Of a DNA stretch of 64,000 bases, positions 1 through 11,493 are shown one piece after another. The stretch comes from Tolypeutes matacus. Taxonomy: Eukaryota; Chordata; Mammalia; Cingulata; Chlamyphoridae. The DNA lies in the NCBI GenBank assembly GCA_026826555.1, contig JAKSZT010053764.1, positions 18,051,533 through 18,115,532 on the forward strand, written 5' to 3'. Each line of letters starts with the position of its first letter. Positions within the stretch are counted from its first letter, which is position 1. The position numbers were made by a program, and so were the translations under genes. The notes below the pieces were generated by a model that worked only from the letters and a program-made list of their open reading frames with translations, ran no database searches and was not told where the DNA came from.

Positions 1-439
1 AGTCCCATGTAGGTGGTAAAATTGAATATGTACATGTTGAAGGATCATGTAGAATAACTTGACTTTTTGCTTTGACCTTAAAGTACTTGTTTTGAAAAAT
101 GAAACAGAACAAAACAAAATTAAAGCCTGGAGTAAACGTACTTTAAGGACTTTGGTAATGTTGCTTTATCTTTCCCTCAGGAACGAATCCAAAACACAAA
201 AATGCAATATTTGACGATCTGTGTGGCATAACAAAGGCAGACCCTTAAATGTACATTTGAAATCTGAGCGGTCTACAGTTGGTCTGTGGTGTTGTTGATC
301 AGGGGGTCTTAGGGCCATATTTCCCTCTAAGAGCCAAATGCCAGCCAGAATGTTGTTTTTTTTTTCTTTGTAAAGAAAGAAAATTAGTAGACACTGAGTC
401 TAGCTCTTCCTCTGCTTGTAGTAATTCTTGTTAGCCTTG
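1..439. other. Unannotated AT-rich DNA
   Basis: No repeat, RNA gene or convincing reading frame is recognised here. It ends where an L2 fossil begins. Confidence 0.5.
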
Positions 440-775
440 AGCACTCTTCAGTCATTCTCCCATTAAAGAAATGGCTGCTGTATGCCCGGTAGTGTTTCAG
501 GCACTGGGGAGAGAGTGGAAAACAAGACAGGCAGAGTCTTGCTCTCATGGAGCTTCTATTCTAGAAAGGGAGAGAGAGAGAGAGACAATTAACAAGTAAA
601 CAAACAGATAATTTCAGAGAATCTGGAAGTGTTGTGAAGACATGAAACAGAATGATATAGAAGTGTGTGGGGATGGGTGGGGAAGGAGCAATTTTTGGGT
701 CTGTCCCAGGAGGCTTGCTGTGAACTGAGCCCTGGGTGATATGCAGAAGCAGCTATAAAGGCTTGATCTGCCATG
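440..775 (-). repeat. L2 LINE 3' fragment
   Basis: Read on the plus strand this is the reverse complement of the L2 3' end. It carries the recognisable block around 'ctcatggagcttctattcta', followed by the GA-rich and 'caattaacaagtaaa' parts. A short (GA)n tract has grown at about 567-584. The open frames here are inside the repeat and are not genes. Confidence 0.7.
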
Positions 776-815
776 GCTAGTCAGGTTAGTTAATAACAGT
801 TATAAAATTAAACCT

Positions 816-1416
816 GAAAGTAAAATGGTACAGCCATGGTGGAAAATAGTTTGGCAGTCTCTAAATAAATTAAACATAGGATTACCTTATGACCTAGCAA
901 TTCTACTCCTAGGTATATACCCCCAAATTGTTGAAAACAGGTGTTCAAACAAAAACTTGTACATGAATGTTCATAGCAGAACTATTCATGCTCCAAGGGG
1001 AAACAACAAAAATGCCCCTCAAACTGATGAATGGACAAACAAATGGTATGTCCATAATGTGGAATATTTTTCAGCCACATACCCTGTAGCTATGCTATAA
1101 CATGGATGGGACCTTGAAAATATTGTGCTAAGTGAAAGAAGCTAGACACAAAAGGCCACATATTGTATGATTCCATTTATTTGAAATATCCAGAATAAGT
1201 AAATCCATAGAGACAGAAAGTATGTTAGTCATTGCCAGGATAGGGGAATGGGCAGTTACTGCTTAATGGGTACTGGACTTCCTTTTGGGTGATAAAAATA
1301 TTCTGGAACTAGATAGTGGTGATGGATGTGTGACATTATGAATATACTTAATTCCACTGAACTGTACACTTTAAATGATTAAAGTGGTAGTTATATGTAT
1401 TTTGCTACAGTTAAAA
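816..1416 (+). repeat. L1M LINE 3' end (5'-truncated) with TSD
   Basis: The first part is the decayed end of L1 ORF2, reading on the plus strand through the familiar 'gacctagcaattctactcct' block. It is followed by the old-L1 3' UTR and ends in an A-rich tail. An 11 bp direct repeat, 'aaaattaaacc', occurs at 804-814 and 1417-1427, which marks the target-site duplication and fixes both ends. The 91-codon frame at 825-1100 is only the decayed ORF2 tail. Confidence 0.85.
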
Positions 1417-1428
1417 AAAATTAAACCC

Positions 1429-4400
1429 AATTGTAATGTTTGACACCAGTTAATACCAAGAGGCATTTATAGACTCTTGAAAAATATCCTGAAAACTAAT
1501 TGTGAACTTCCTGGCTTAGTTCTTTATTTCAGGGAGGATGGGGGAAAGTTGTATTTGGTATTTATTTAGGCCCACATCATCTGAAAGGGGGCATTCAGAG
1601 ACGTATCAAAATAGAATGAACCCTAAATCCAGGAGTGCCAATATGCAGGTATGCACATCTCTCCGATGAATCCATTCTTTAAGGTCCTAAATTATTTAGA
1701 GGTGAACAAGATATAGTTTAAACATGCTGTACTCTGTTCTAATCATTTTTCATGTGTGAGTAATGAGATAGGGCCATTCTCTCTTGGGAGGTGGCTTAAC
1801 ACTGATAACAAGGAACATTTTTTTCTGGTGCCTGTGCCTGTGAGTGAAAATGGAAGTCTCAGTGGATGGGGAGTGGGTGGGGTGATATTCCTCATCAAGA
1901 GCACCGGCCCTGGAATGGAAACAGGTGGACAGGGTTTGGTCCCCCAATACTAAGCTGAAGATATGGTTGTAGATAAAGGTAGCAAGGGGGTTGGAAAGAA
2001 TACTACAGAAGGACCCCTTTTAGGCCTGGCCACTAATTTGCTTTTGCCCCTAGGATGTCACATCAATCCACATATACATATATATGTACTATCCATAAAA
2101 ATTAGTACTACCCACAGATCTAGCATCTAAAATTGATACAAATGGAGAAAATGAACCTTTGCTCACTTAAAAATAGTGCCATATTTCTGACATTTCTTAG
2201 AATGGCAGAAATTGGTGAAAATTCTGTAGTTCCAAAAAGTTGATGACATCTATAGAATTTTCAAACCTCTGATAAATATGATTGCTATGCTTTTTAAAAA
2301 ATCAGTCTTTAACTAATATTCATTTAGTGTCTCAAGCCTGTATGACCCTATTCTTTCTTTGAGTGACATGAAAATATGCTACCTTGGCCTCTTTTTTTCT
2401 GCAAATTTCTCTGCTCTCCATTATTATTAAAAGCTGGAAATATGTTTCAATATACTTTTGGAAGGGTGGAATTTTATTTATTTATGCTAGTTATGTAGCA
2501 CTCCACCAGACTGGCTTAGAAAATGTTGGGACTATAACAATTTCCCCAAATCCAGAATGTTTCCTACCTAACCACTTGTCAGTGGCAACACCTCCCCTCC
2601 AACATACACACCTTTCCTTTTTATTTTGTTTTTGTTTACTTTCCCTACCATGCTCAATGCTTGAAATATGCCATTCTATATCTAGCTTAACCAATGTTTG
2701 AATTCCCTCATAGACACACACGTGAGAAAAGAGAAGCTGTCTGTTCTGTTTGTTTGAGGCCCATTGTCTGCTTTTGTTTTGACCCAGTTTCCTTGGGGCT
2801 GTGAGTAGAGGAGGAATTTTAGGCCTCACAGGAGATTATCAATGGATGCTTTCAGGCAGTCCTCTGAAACATGTGCCTCAGTAGTAATTACTCACTGAGA
2901 ATCCTGCATTCACCAGAAGTAGTTTATTGTTCTCAAACAGGAGGAAAAATAAATCTTTGTAGTTTATTGTGAAACTTGCAGCTTTCCCCAACTACAAGGA
3001 CCCCCAGGTTTAGAATTTCACCTGCAGGCGTGAAGGCTTTCTCTTTTTATCTGCTCTTACATGAAGGCCCATCTCTGATGGGTGTGGGGAGGGGGGAGGG
3101 TCTAACCAGGCTCATAAAAGCCACGCCAGAGACGGTCAGTGGATCCTGGTGTTTGAAGATGGCAAAAATCATCACTAAAATTCTAATCCTGCAAGAAAGG
3201 TATGAAAACAATAAAGACTTCTAACGCAGTATATCTTGTTCTGTGTTTGTAGGACATTTCTAGGAAGATTCTTATGCAAAGAGTTTATTCCTGTGCATGT
3301 GTGTGTGTGAGGAGGTACCTGCTCAGCACAGAACACTCCTGCTAGCATTGCTGGGCTGTGGGCCTTGGTGATACCTGGCCTGGCGTGGGCACTGACCAGA
3401 TGGAATGGATGCCACCCATTGTGATTGGAGCAGGCTCCTGGATGCCCCATTGTGTGCCAGGCTTTCATTCCTTAGCAGACTGTTGTAGGAGGTGCTGGCA
3501 GGGGTCCTACAGGAGGAGCTCAGGTGCTCAGAGTAGTGGTTTTTTGCCAACCAGCTTGGATGGATTTGAATATTTCAGCAGCCAGTGTGCCAGCTCTGCC
3601 TCTGGGCATTACTCTGTGGCCTGGACTTCTGAAGGAGTTCTGTCAAGATGTAGCTGGCTTGGTATCCCAGGCCACTGGTGGCTGTTGCTGTTCTTTTGGG
3701 ACAATTGTTTGTTTCTTGGCTACATACTTGCATGATAATTTGCACATAAATCATGGTGCTCATCTGATCTGCTGTTTGGGTAGAATCCAAATGGCCCCCT
3801 CAAGTCCTTTGAGCTCAGTGCATCTTTGTGCCTGTGGTGTTCAGTGCCGATAGAGTCTGCTGACTATGTCCAGAACCCAAAACTATTTTGAATCCTAGCC
3901 TCCTCTGAACTCATCGTACCACATGTCAATGACGATTTCAAAGTGAAAGTCACTGTCACTCCAGAGATGGTTTATAGGAGGACTCAATTGCCTATTTCCA
4001 AAAAGGGCTAAATTGTTGAAAGAAACAAAAAAAATTGTTGATAAGATGTTTGTGCAGGTAGCCTGATAGGGTACTGGTTGCCTGATGGGCGGGTGGAGAG
4101 GATGGCATTTAAGGGGTGAAATTATTGAGAAAGTTTGAAGCTGGGACATTGCATAGCCACAGAGAAGACTTCAGTGCTGGAAGAGATGCTGCCATCTATT
4201 GATCATAGTCTTAAAAGATGCTTTCTTGTACTCCATGAAGAGACACTTTGCTCTTCATTAGGTCATTGCCTTCAGAACAATTTAATGCAATTTAAAAATA
4301 AGCACACAGTTGAATACCATAATGTGGTTAAGCAAGCTGTTTCTGACTGTGCAAGCTAACTATTTTTTTCTATTTATGAGAGTGGCCTATATTATATTGT

Positions 4401-5389
4401 GCACGTACTGAGCCATGGCATGACTATATGATAGCCCCATATAATATCAGCATTTAAGGTGGACTCTTTAAATAGATCCACAGGGAAGTAAGTTTTCAGC
4501 AGGATCCCTTATAGTGCATGAACCATCGCACGGCTTAATTTGTACCCTTACATTTTCTCTTAAATGTTTTCTTCTCTTGATCTTCATGAACGTAATTCTG
4601 CATAAAAAAATACTATTTGCTTTCCGTGGTTCTGTTTAAATGTTATACTAGACTGACCTTCATGATAGAATTTGCTAGTAGTTCAGAGTGGGGTTTGATG
4701 CCCAAATGTTACCATTCACCCCTCTTCTTCAGGGTGTGGTCCAATTCAGTATGAATGCATAGAGCTGCAGTAAATGGAGCAAACGACCAGTTTGATTTAG
4801 GGCTCCCTGATGATGGGCTAGATTGAAGAACACAGCGGGGGCCCTTAGCCCGCTGTCTCAATCCTGAGTCTTACCCAGACTTCCCACCCAGAGACTGATA
4901 GAAAAATTGGATTAGAGACCCAAGATCTTCCTACGCCTGCCAGCTAGCAGCTGTCTGTGGAGGGTATAACTACCCCAAGGATAACCGGGTCCAGTAGGTG
5001 TCAGAGTCTCCTTAGTATTAGCCCCTTTCCTTCCCAGGCAATGGCCAGATAGACCAGGGGCCTTACACCAAAATAGCTCTCTCCTAGGGAGGGGATTAGG
5101 AGTCTGTTCTTGAATATATGAGGATATTTAAACAGGGTTCTGCTTGCATCCTTCCTCCCCCAACAGAGTTCTTTTCACAAAAGTTCATTCACCTTTCTAG
5201 AATATTTGCAGTTACTTTTCTGTGCAACAGAAAGAGTGTACAGAGAGGTCAGGAATGCTGGCTCTGGAGCCATAATACCCAGGATCAGTTTTCCACCTAG
5301 CTTTCCCTGGCCCAGCTGAGGGGCTGCTTTTCTGTGCTAGTGTGGTGTAACACTGCAACCACTAGGTCTCTTTTAACACTGACAGCAGT
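1429..5389. other. Mostly single-copy DNA, no gene recognised
   Basis: No exon, RNA gene or clear repeat was found in these 4 kb. The part at about 3320-3860 is more GC-rich than its surroundings and has overlapping open frames on both strands (a 125-codon frame on plus; 97- and 75-codon frames on minus). None resembles a protein I recognise. It could be a decayed retrocopy or chance. A short GT run lies near 3295-3310. Confidence 0.4.
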
Positions 5390-5525
5390 ATATTAAAATT
5401 CTTTCTCCCCCTGACTTGTGAGCTCCTTGAGGTCAGGGACCATATACTACTCATTTTTATATCTCTAGCTCCTAGCATAGTTCCTGGATTGTAGTAGGTA
5501 CTTAGTAAATAGTTATGAAACTAAC
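5390..5525 (+). repeat. L2 LINE 3' tail
   Basis: The segment matches the plus-oriented L2 3' end: 'gtgagctccttgaggtcagg', then the 'ctagcatagttcctgg' block, then the final 'acttagtaaatagtt'. Confidence 0.75.
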
Positions 5526-5689
5526 ATTAAAGGCAGATGAAGCCAGCTGGTAAAGGTCTTTAAACGGTAGGTCAAAGGGTGTGGATTTAAATCTCTTTGT
5601 AACTGGGAGTGATTGCAAATTTTTGAGACTAGTGTAATAACGTGTTCTGGACTGTTAGTATAAAAAGGGAAAATTTTTTTTATAAATCA

Positions 5690-6960
5690 TGTACTCTTCA
5701 GATTTAAAGGGACCTTAAAAGATTACCCAATCCAGCTATCCATTTTAAAGTTGACACTCCTAACTTTCCCATCAAGGAAGCCCATTCTATTTTCACAATG
5801 AGCTAAAATATCCTCTTTGGCTTTCAAATACCTAGAAGAAATATTCTCTTTATTCTATAGGACTAACTTTCATTAATTTTAAGGAAAACTGCTATGTCCC
5901 CCTACCCACACATGCCAGTTCATTCAGTCATTCCTTATATGACACAATTTGGAGTTCCTGCACTATCCTAATAGCTATAGTCTAAATGCTTTCCAGTGGA
6001 TGTATATCCCTCAAAAATGCATCACTAGAACTGAAGGTGATATTTCAGGTATGGTCCAGAGGAGAGAGGGTTTATCACCTCCCTAATTCCAGAAACGACA
6101 TGCACGTTAAATGCAGCATCTGTTGCTAGCTTTACTGATGGCCTTGTCCCACTTTAAATCACTTTTAGCTTCCTGTTGATGAAAACACAGTCTTTTGCTA
6201 AGTTGCTGCTTAAGCTGTGTTTCTCCCAGTCTCTACTTATATGGTTGCCTGTGTACCAAAACACAGAGAAGGTTACTTCCTCCTCAGTCTGACCCATCTC
6301 TCATGCCTGCCAAACCTCTCTTTGGAACCAAATGGTGCCATTTGATGAATCTGTTATCTTTCTCAGCATTGTGGCCTCCACAGATTGATGATGATTCCCT
6401 CAGTGTCTTCATCCGAGTAAATGATGAAAATGTTGAGCTGGAAAGGGTCAAGAATAGAGTCCTGTGGCAAGCTCCTAGAAACCCTTCTTGAGGTGAACAT
6501 CAACTTGGAGAATGGTTAATAACAAGTTTGCACCTTTCCCCCATTATTTATAATAATATCATAAGAGACCTTGTAAAATGCCTTGTCGAAGTCCATGGAG
6601 ATGGCCTGCAATATTTCCTTATAGGGATTAATCAAAGGGAAAAAATGAACTTAGGCTGATTTAACCAATTCTTAGGGAATTTTTGCTGCCTCCTGGTAAT
6701 TGCAGTTTCTTTTTCTAGTTTCTCCCAAACAGTGCCTTTAATAAACCATTTGTGATCTGCAAGATTCCTAATGACCTCAATACAATTTTTTTTAGAATCT
6801 CTCTTCTTCAGTTTGAAAACCTGAATGACATTTGCCAGTCCCCTGGCTTTTGGCACATCTTCTATTTTCCACAATTACTCAAAGATTTCTGTCAGGGATA
6901 GAGCATTAGTGACTCTGTTGCAAGGACTCCTAACATCTAGGGCTGTGATTCTGAAGTTAT
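5690..6960 (-). repeat. Ancient CR1/L3-like LINE fossil with RT core
   Basis: A long continuous stretch resembles the reverse complement of a non-L1, CR1/L3-type (possibly RTE-X) LINE. On the minus strand near 6566-6598 the reading is MDFDKAFYKV, a decayed form of the LDFSKAFD-type motif of LINE reverse transcriptases. Blocks in the expected order flank it: 'tcacctccctaattcc' near 6076, 'gatgaaaatgttgagc' near 6422, 'gacatttgccagtcccctgg' near 6828 and 'tactcaaagatttctgtc' near 6876. The element is strongly decayed and no long frame survives. Family assignment is from remembered consensus only. Confidence 0.55.
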
Positions 6961-6964
6961 GCTT

Positions 6965-8868
6965 AATTTCACCTTAAGCCTCTTGTCTGATTTTTTTTTA
7001 GGACTTGGCTGTTGAGAGGTGAACATTTTTTCCAAATTATAATGGTGCATGCACAAAAAAAAAAAAAAAAAAAAAAAAGGTCTGGATAACACTTCATCTT
7101 CATGCAGCTTTCTAGTGATGCTAAACACACACAGCCCGATATTTGTGTTAGGTTCTTTCATTTGCAAGTGGGCTTCCTCAAGTAATAGGGTTTATTATAA
7201 GGAAGCAGGGGGAAATAATGGCAACAACACTAAATTGAATCCAGAAATGGCTAGCACTTGGAATCAGAAAATCTAAAGCAACTCTGGGGACTGGGTTATC
7301 TCACCACTGCCATTGGTTACCTCACTAATTACCTTACTCTGTGCCTCAAATGTCTTTCCTCTACTGCAGAGTTTACTGTTACCCATAGTTTTGACTTAAT
7401 CAAACATTTGCTGCAACCAAGGCATTTTTTGGCTTCTTATCCATTCTCTTGTCCAGGGGAACTTTTAAAATGGTGTCTGGGATAAGTTAGGCATGGATTT
7501 GCCCAAAGATTATGGGAGAAATGAAATAATCCCCCAAAGCCCATAAGAAATTTACATTTATTATTTTATTTCTCTGAGCAAACCCTTTCCTTAGGAGAAC
7601 AACACATAACCTCAGTGTGGTCTCTCTCGTGATCTCTTTCAGTTCTTTTTATCTGCATCTGCTACCACATGCCTGATTCTATTCCTGTTCTCTTTTTCTG
7701 CTAAGATTCTTCAGAGAGAACTAATGTGACTGGCCCATCTCTTCCTTGTATTGAAAGTGCTTATTTTTGGCCAGCCCATGGATTTGGGTCGGGTGCATAT
7801 CTTTAACCCACCCATCTATGTTTGAGCCAGGGTCTGGTGGAGCAAAACAAGGCCATGGCCATCCAGGAGGTGAGCACTTAACTCAATAAGAGACAGGAGC
7901 ATGACTGACACAGTGATTGCCCACAGAGTGAACTTACAGACAGTGTCACATTCGCAGGTTTGAAAAGAAAAGACGAGAAGAGAAAAAAGAAACCTGAGGA
8001 ATATTCAGCTCTACTAGGATACGTATTTAAAAATAGCAAAAGAAAAGATTTAGGAGTCTTTTTCACTGCCCTAAAATGCAATTTAAAATTCAACTTTTTC
8101 TAAGAGTTTTTTTTTCTAAGCCTTACAAATTTTAGAAGACAATGTTTGGTGACTTCATAACATGTTCTATTTCTGTTTCAACTGGGTTTGGTGATGTTTG
8201 AAGGATTGAGCTGCTGTTCCACTGGATCACTTTTTATCTCATCTGTCCTTGATCTCGCTAATGTGACAGACACCGATGGAAGTTGCCAGCTCACTTTTCA
8301 TTGATAAAACTCTTGCTCTTCTATTTTGAGGCTAGTAAGAAATCTTGTATTTATTTGAACTTAGGACATCATCTTCCAGTCTGTACTTTTAAATTGTGTT
8401 ATTTTCCTAACGGACAAGGTTACTCAGAGAAATAAAATAATAAATTTAAGGTTTTAAAGGGCATTGGGAGATTATTTAATTTCTCCCATAGTCTTTGGGC
8501 AGATCCATTCCTAAATTATTCCAGACACCATCTTAAAAGTCTCCCTGGACAAGAGAAAAGATGACATATATAGACTCCCTTTTATTTTATTTTTCTCTCT
8601 TCACCTGTGAAACTCAACAGTCTTGGTTGCATTGAAATTCCACACCTTACCAAAAGCAGGGAGAAGGAATAGGCTTTTTTTTTTAAACAAAACAAAACAA
8701 AACTATGATAACCTATTTCTATATAATAGATCATATGTTCCCATTTTTATAACCAAAGTAAGGAAGTGAGACCTTCCCCCTCCTTCCTCCATTGCACACG
8801 GACCCTCAGGCTGTCCTTTGTGGGCTTCTCTTTAAGCTCAACGTTCTGTTTATGTGTCTTTAGGCAAG
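6965..8868. other. Unannotated DNA with a 24-nt A run
   Basis: There is no gene. An uninterrupted run of 24 A lies at 7055-7078. The part around 7730-7870 has the feel of an old dispersed repeat but could not be assigned. Confidence 0.4.
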
Positions 8869-8870
8869 GA

Positions 8871-9064
8871 GTAAGGTTGCCAGATAAAATACAAGATACC
8901 CAGTTAAATTTGAATTTCAGATACACAGCACATAATTGTTTAGTATAAGTATGTCCCATGTAATATTTATTTGCTTAATGAAAAATTAATTCATCATTTA
9001 TCTGAAATCCTAATTTAACTAGGCATCCTTGTTTGTTTCTTTTCGGTAAATCTGGTCATCCTAG
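8871..9064. repeat. Foldback (palindromic) MITE-like element
   Basis: The two halves are imperfect inverted copies. The left half reads 'cccagttaaatttgaatttc' near 8899, and the reverse complement of the right half reads 'cctagttaaattaggatttc'. The outer arms, 'ggttgccagataaaatac' and the complement of 'ggtaaatctggtcatcc', also pair. This is the structure of a non-autonomous DNA transposon whose inverted repeats make up nearly the whole element. I recall very similar sequence in other placental mammals but cannot name the family safely. Confidence 0.6.
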
Positions 9065-9065
9065 C

Positions 9066-9907
9066 TAGAGGGCTGATGGGAAACTTGGATGTGACCAAAG
9101 AAAAACATGCATAGAACAATCTCTCTCTCTTTCTCCCCCGCCCCCCTCTCTCTCATGTATGTGCACACACACATAATGTCAGGAGGTTTCTTTCTTCATA
9201 TTGTCATAAAGTCTTCAATGAAGGCTTCAGCTGCTCTTTTTTTGAAAAGAGTAATTTCATCCAAAACTTGAGTGACCTTCTATGAGAAATGGAATGATTC
9301 TGAATGTCTTTGGTAATTGAAAGAAATTTTATCAAGAGCAAAATTTAGTTTTTTCTTACTAGTTCCCTTTTACTTTTTAAAGCTATGTGGACCATACTCT
9401 CAATTCTAAGGCAAGTAAAGTCACTTGCTAAATGCTTAAATGATGCTTATGCTAGGTGGCATAGGACTCCTAGATAGCATTTGTGATTCAGTAGAATTGG
9501 TTGTATTTGGGCCCCTTGTATAATCATGTACATGCATACTTCATGCCCATTTTATAGAACTTGGCACTAGGGGATGGAGAGTGGGTGGTTTTGGAGGTAG
9601 AGTTAGGACCACACACAGTTTCATTTTGACTCTGTTCTTTATACTCTGTTATGGGAGCTCCATGTCCTTCCTCAGTAGCATGGAGCTACACTACCTCCTT
9701 TCTCCTTGGCATTCCCAGGAGACATCATATACTGTATACGCAGAATAGATGCTCCAGGGTACTGAAAGAGCGTGTGCCAGTTTCCACTTCTGTGTTGGCC
9801 ACTATTGGTGATGTTTGCCTGCTCAGCCATTGCCTGTGCTCTTGGCAGTGCCCAAGGTGCCGCCTTCATTGTTGGTGACACCGGCCAGCTGCTGGTGCTG
9901 GCTGGAA
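9066..9907. other. Unannotated DNA with CT-rich and CA-rich tracts
   Basis: Low-complexity CT and CA tracts lie at about 9120-9175. The part at 9650-9900 is GC-richer with open frames on both strands up to 75 codons. None was recognised as a protein. Confidence 0.4.
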
Positions 9908-9915
9908 CTCTAGAG

Positions 9916-10114
9916 CAGGGGTTCTTAACCTTTTTTGTTCCACAGACCTCTTTGCCAGTCAGGTGAAAACCACGTACCCCTTACTAAGTTCACACTACAC
10001 TGTGTATTACTTAATAAATATATCACACCCGCACCAACATGTCCCCACAATAATAATGTGTTTTTTTTTTTTAATTTCAATTCAAACTCATGGACCCCAT
10101 GTTAAGAACTCCTG
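9916..10114 (+). mobile_element. MER1-type hAT element, copy A
   Basis: A 199 bp non-autonomous element begins 'caggggttcttaacc' and ends 'gttaagaactcctg', so its ends are inverted repeats of about 14 bp. The flanks are 'ctctagag' (9908-9915) and 'ttctagat' (10115-10122), an 8 bp TSD with two mismatches and a central TA. Three further copies lie at 13598, 33989 and 43073. No transposase frame is present. Confidence 0.85.
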
Positions 10115-10122
10115 TTCTAGAT

Positions 10123-10518
10123 GCAGGTTCTGCTGCCTCTGCATTTGCTACATATATACACCTGGGAGCCTCCAACCCACCAAATTTGTATTGTGTTCTC
10201 CAGAGCAACAAATGAGTTGAGGCTGCACCTTGTTCTTGTCTTAAAGTGAGATTCTCTTCTCTATTTTGTGTTAACTTGGTTACATTGGTCCTAAAGAAGT
10301 ACTGTTAGTTTCCAGTAGCTCAAAGATAATGTGAAAACAGGTTTTTCTGTTTATTTCTTTAGGCTTCATACAAAGTCCATGGCTGCTGGGATTTGGGAGC
10401 GAGGGCTGCTTTGGGGCAGTCTGAGTCTGACAAGATATTGTACTGAAAAATACATTTGCCCACCCCTCCAAGAACTGAGACTAAGTTTGGACCAAACTTG
10501 TGGGCCTGGCTATCTTTT
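10123..10518. other. Unannotated DNA before the RAC1 retrocopy
   Basis: Nothing is recognised. The short open frames here overlap in several frames and show no protein similarity. Confidence 0.4.
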
Positions 10519-10525
10519 TCCTTAG

Positions 10526-10528
<3 letters not shown>

Positions 10529-10555
<27 letters not shown>
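10529..10555. repeat. (TA)n microsatellite at retrocopy tail
   Basis: A perfect alternating TA run of about 27 nt directly adjoins the T run that is the poly(A) tail of the RAC1 retrocopy. It separates the tail from the presumed target-site duplication, so it probably expanded at the tail junction after insertion. Confidence 0.85.
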
Positions 10556-10571
<16 letters not shown>

Positions 10572-11484
10572 CATTGAAAGCTTAGTTTTAATAGAATGTG
10601 AAGGTTTTAACTTTTACACTTTAATGAAAAAAAATCTTGAAATTACTGATTGGTTCAAAATGGCCTAATGGGAAAACTAATCTGTAACAAAAACTTGGCA
10701 CTCAGTAAGAAGGCTCCACCGATTCTGAGCAAAGCATAGACAAAGGTTCCAAATGGGTCAGAGTAAGGAGCCAGGGGCTCTGACATTTCCAGCAACAGGC
10801 ATTTACTCTTCCTCTTCTTGACAGGGTGGGCAGAGGACTGCTCTATAGCTTCATCAACACTGTCTGGAGGCCCCGCTGTGTGAGAACCAATCTCCTTCAC
10901 CATGGCTCGACCCTGGGGAAAGGTGATGGGGGTCATCTTCTTCTCCTTCAGTTTCTCAATCGTGTCTTTATCATCCCTAAGATCAAGTTTAGTTCCCACG
11001 AGGATGATGGGAGCGTTGGGACAATGGTGTCGCACCTCAGGAGACCACTTTGCACAGACAGTTTCAAATGCTGCAGGACTCACGAGGGAAAAACATATTA
11101 GAATATATCTGTGTGCAGATAGGCTAGGGGATGTAACTGGTCATACTCTTCTTGTCCTGCTGTATCCCATAAGCCCATGTTCACTGGTTTTCCATCTACC
11201 ATGCCATTGGCAGAATAGTTGCCAAAGACAGTGGGAATATGTCTCCAGGAAATGGCATTGGTTGTGTAACTGATGAGTAGGCAAGTTTTACCCATGACAG
11301 CTCTGTCTCCCATCACCACACACTTGATGACCTACATGTGGGCTGTTTGCTGGGCCGAGTTGGCGGCTACCTGGTGTGGAGCTGAGGGGCTGTGGGTGCC
11401 GAAGCCGCTGTGCATGCCACCTGGCCCTCAGTGCACTGGCAGCAGAAGGTGGCAACCACCACCCAAAGCTGGGGGAAAACTGCC
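10556..11484 (-). pseudogene. RAC1P: RAC1 processed pseudogene (full-length retrocopy)
   Basis: This is an intronless minus-strand copy of the mRNA for the small GTPase RAC1. From its 5' end it holds about 150 nt of 5' UTR, the start codon (11337-11335), the coding part, the 3' UTR, an ATTAAA signal at 10592-10587, and a 16-nt poly(A) tail read as T at 10556-10571. Recognisable parts are [38 protein letters not shown] and the C-terminal CLLL prenylation box. It cannot encode RAC1: codon 2 is a TAG stop, the P-loop has an Arg at the Gly12 position plus one inserted codon, a 1-nt deletion near 11098 shifts the frame, about 26 nt are missing near 10884, and the natural stop has become GAA (10787-10789). 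The 9-mer 'tccttagga' at 10519-10527 and 11485-11493 is the likely TSD. The short 3' UTR suggests the proximal poly(A) isoform as source. Confidence 0.97.
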
Positions 11485-11493
11485 TCCTTAGGA

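Noticed and set aside
9772..9966. Membrane-protein-like frame
   Set aside because: Only 64 codons, it runs into hAT copy A, and there is no recognisable family.
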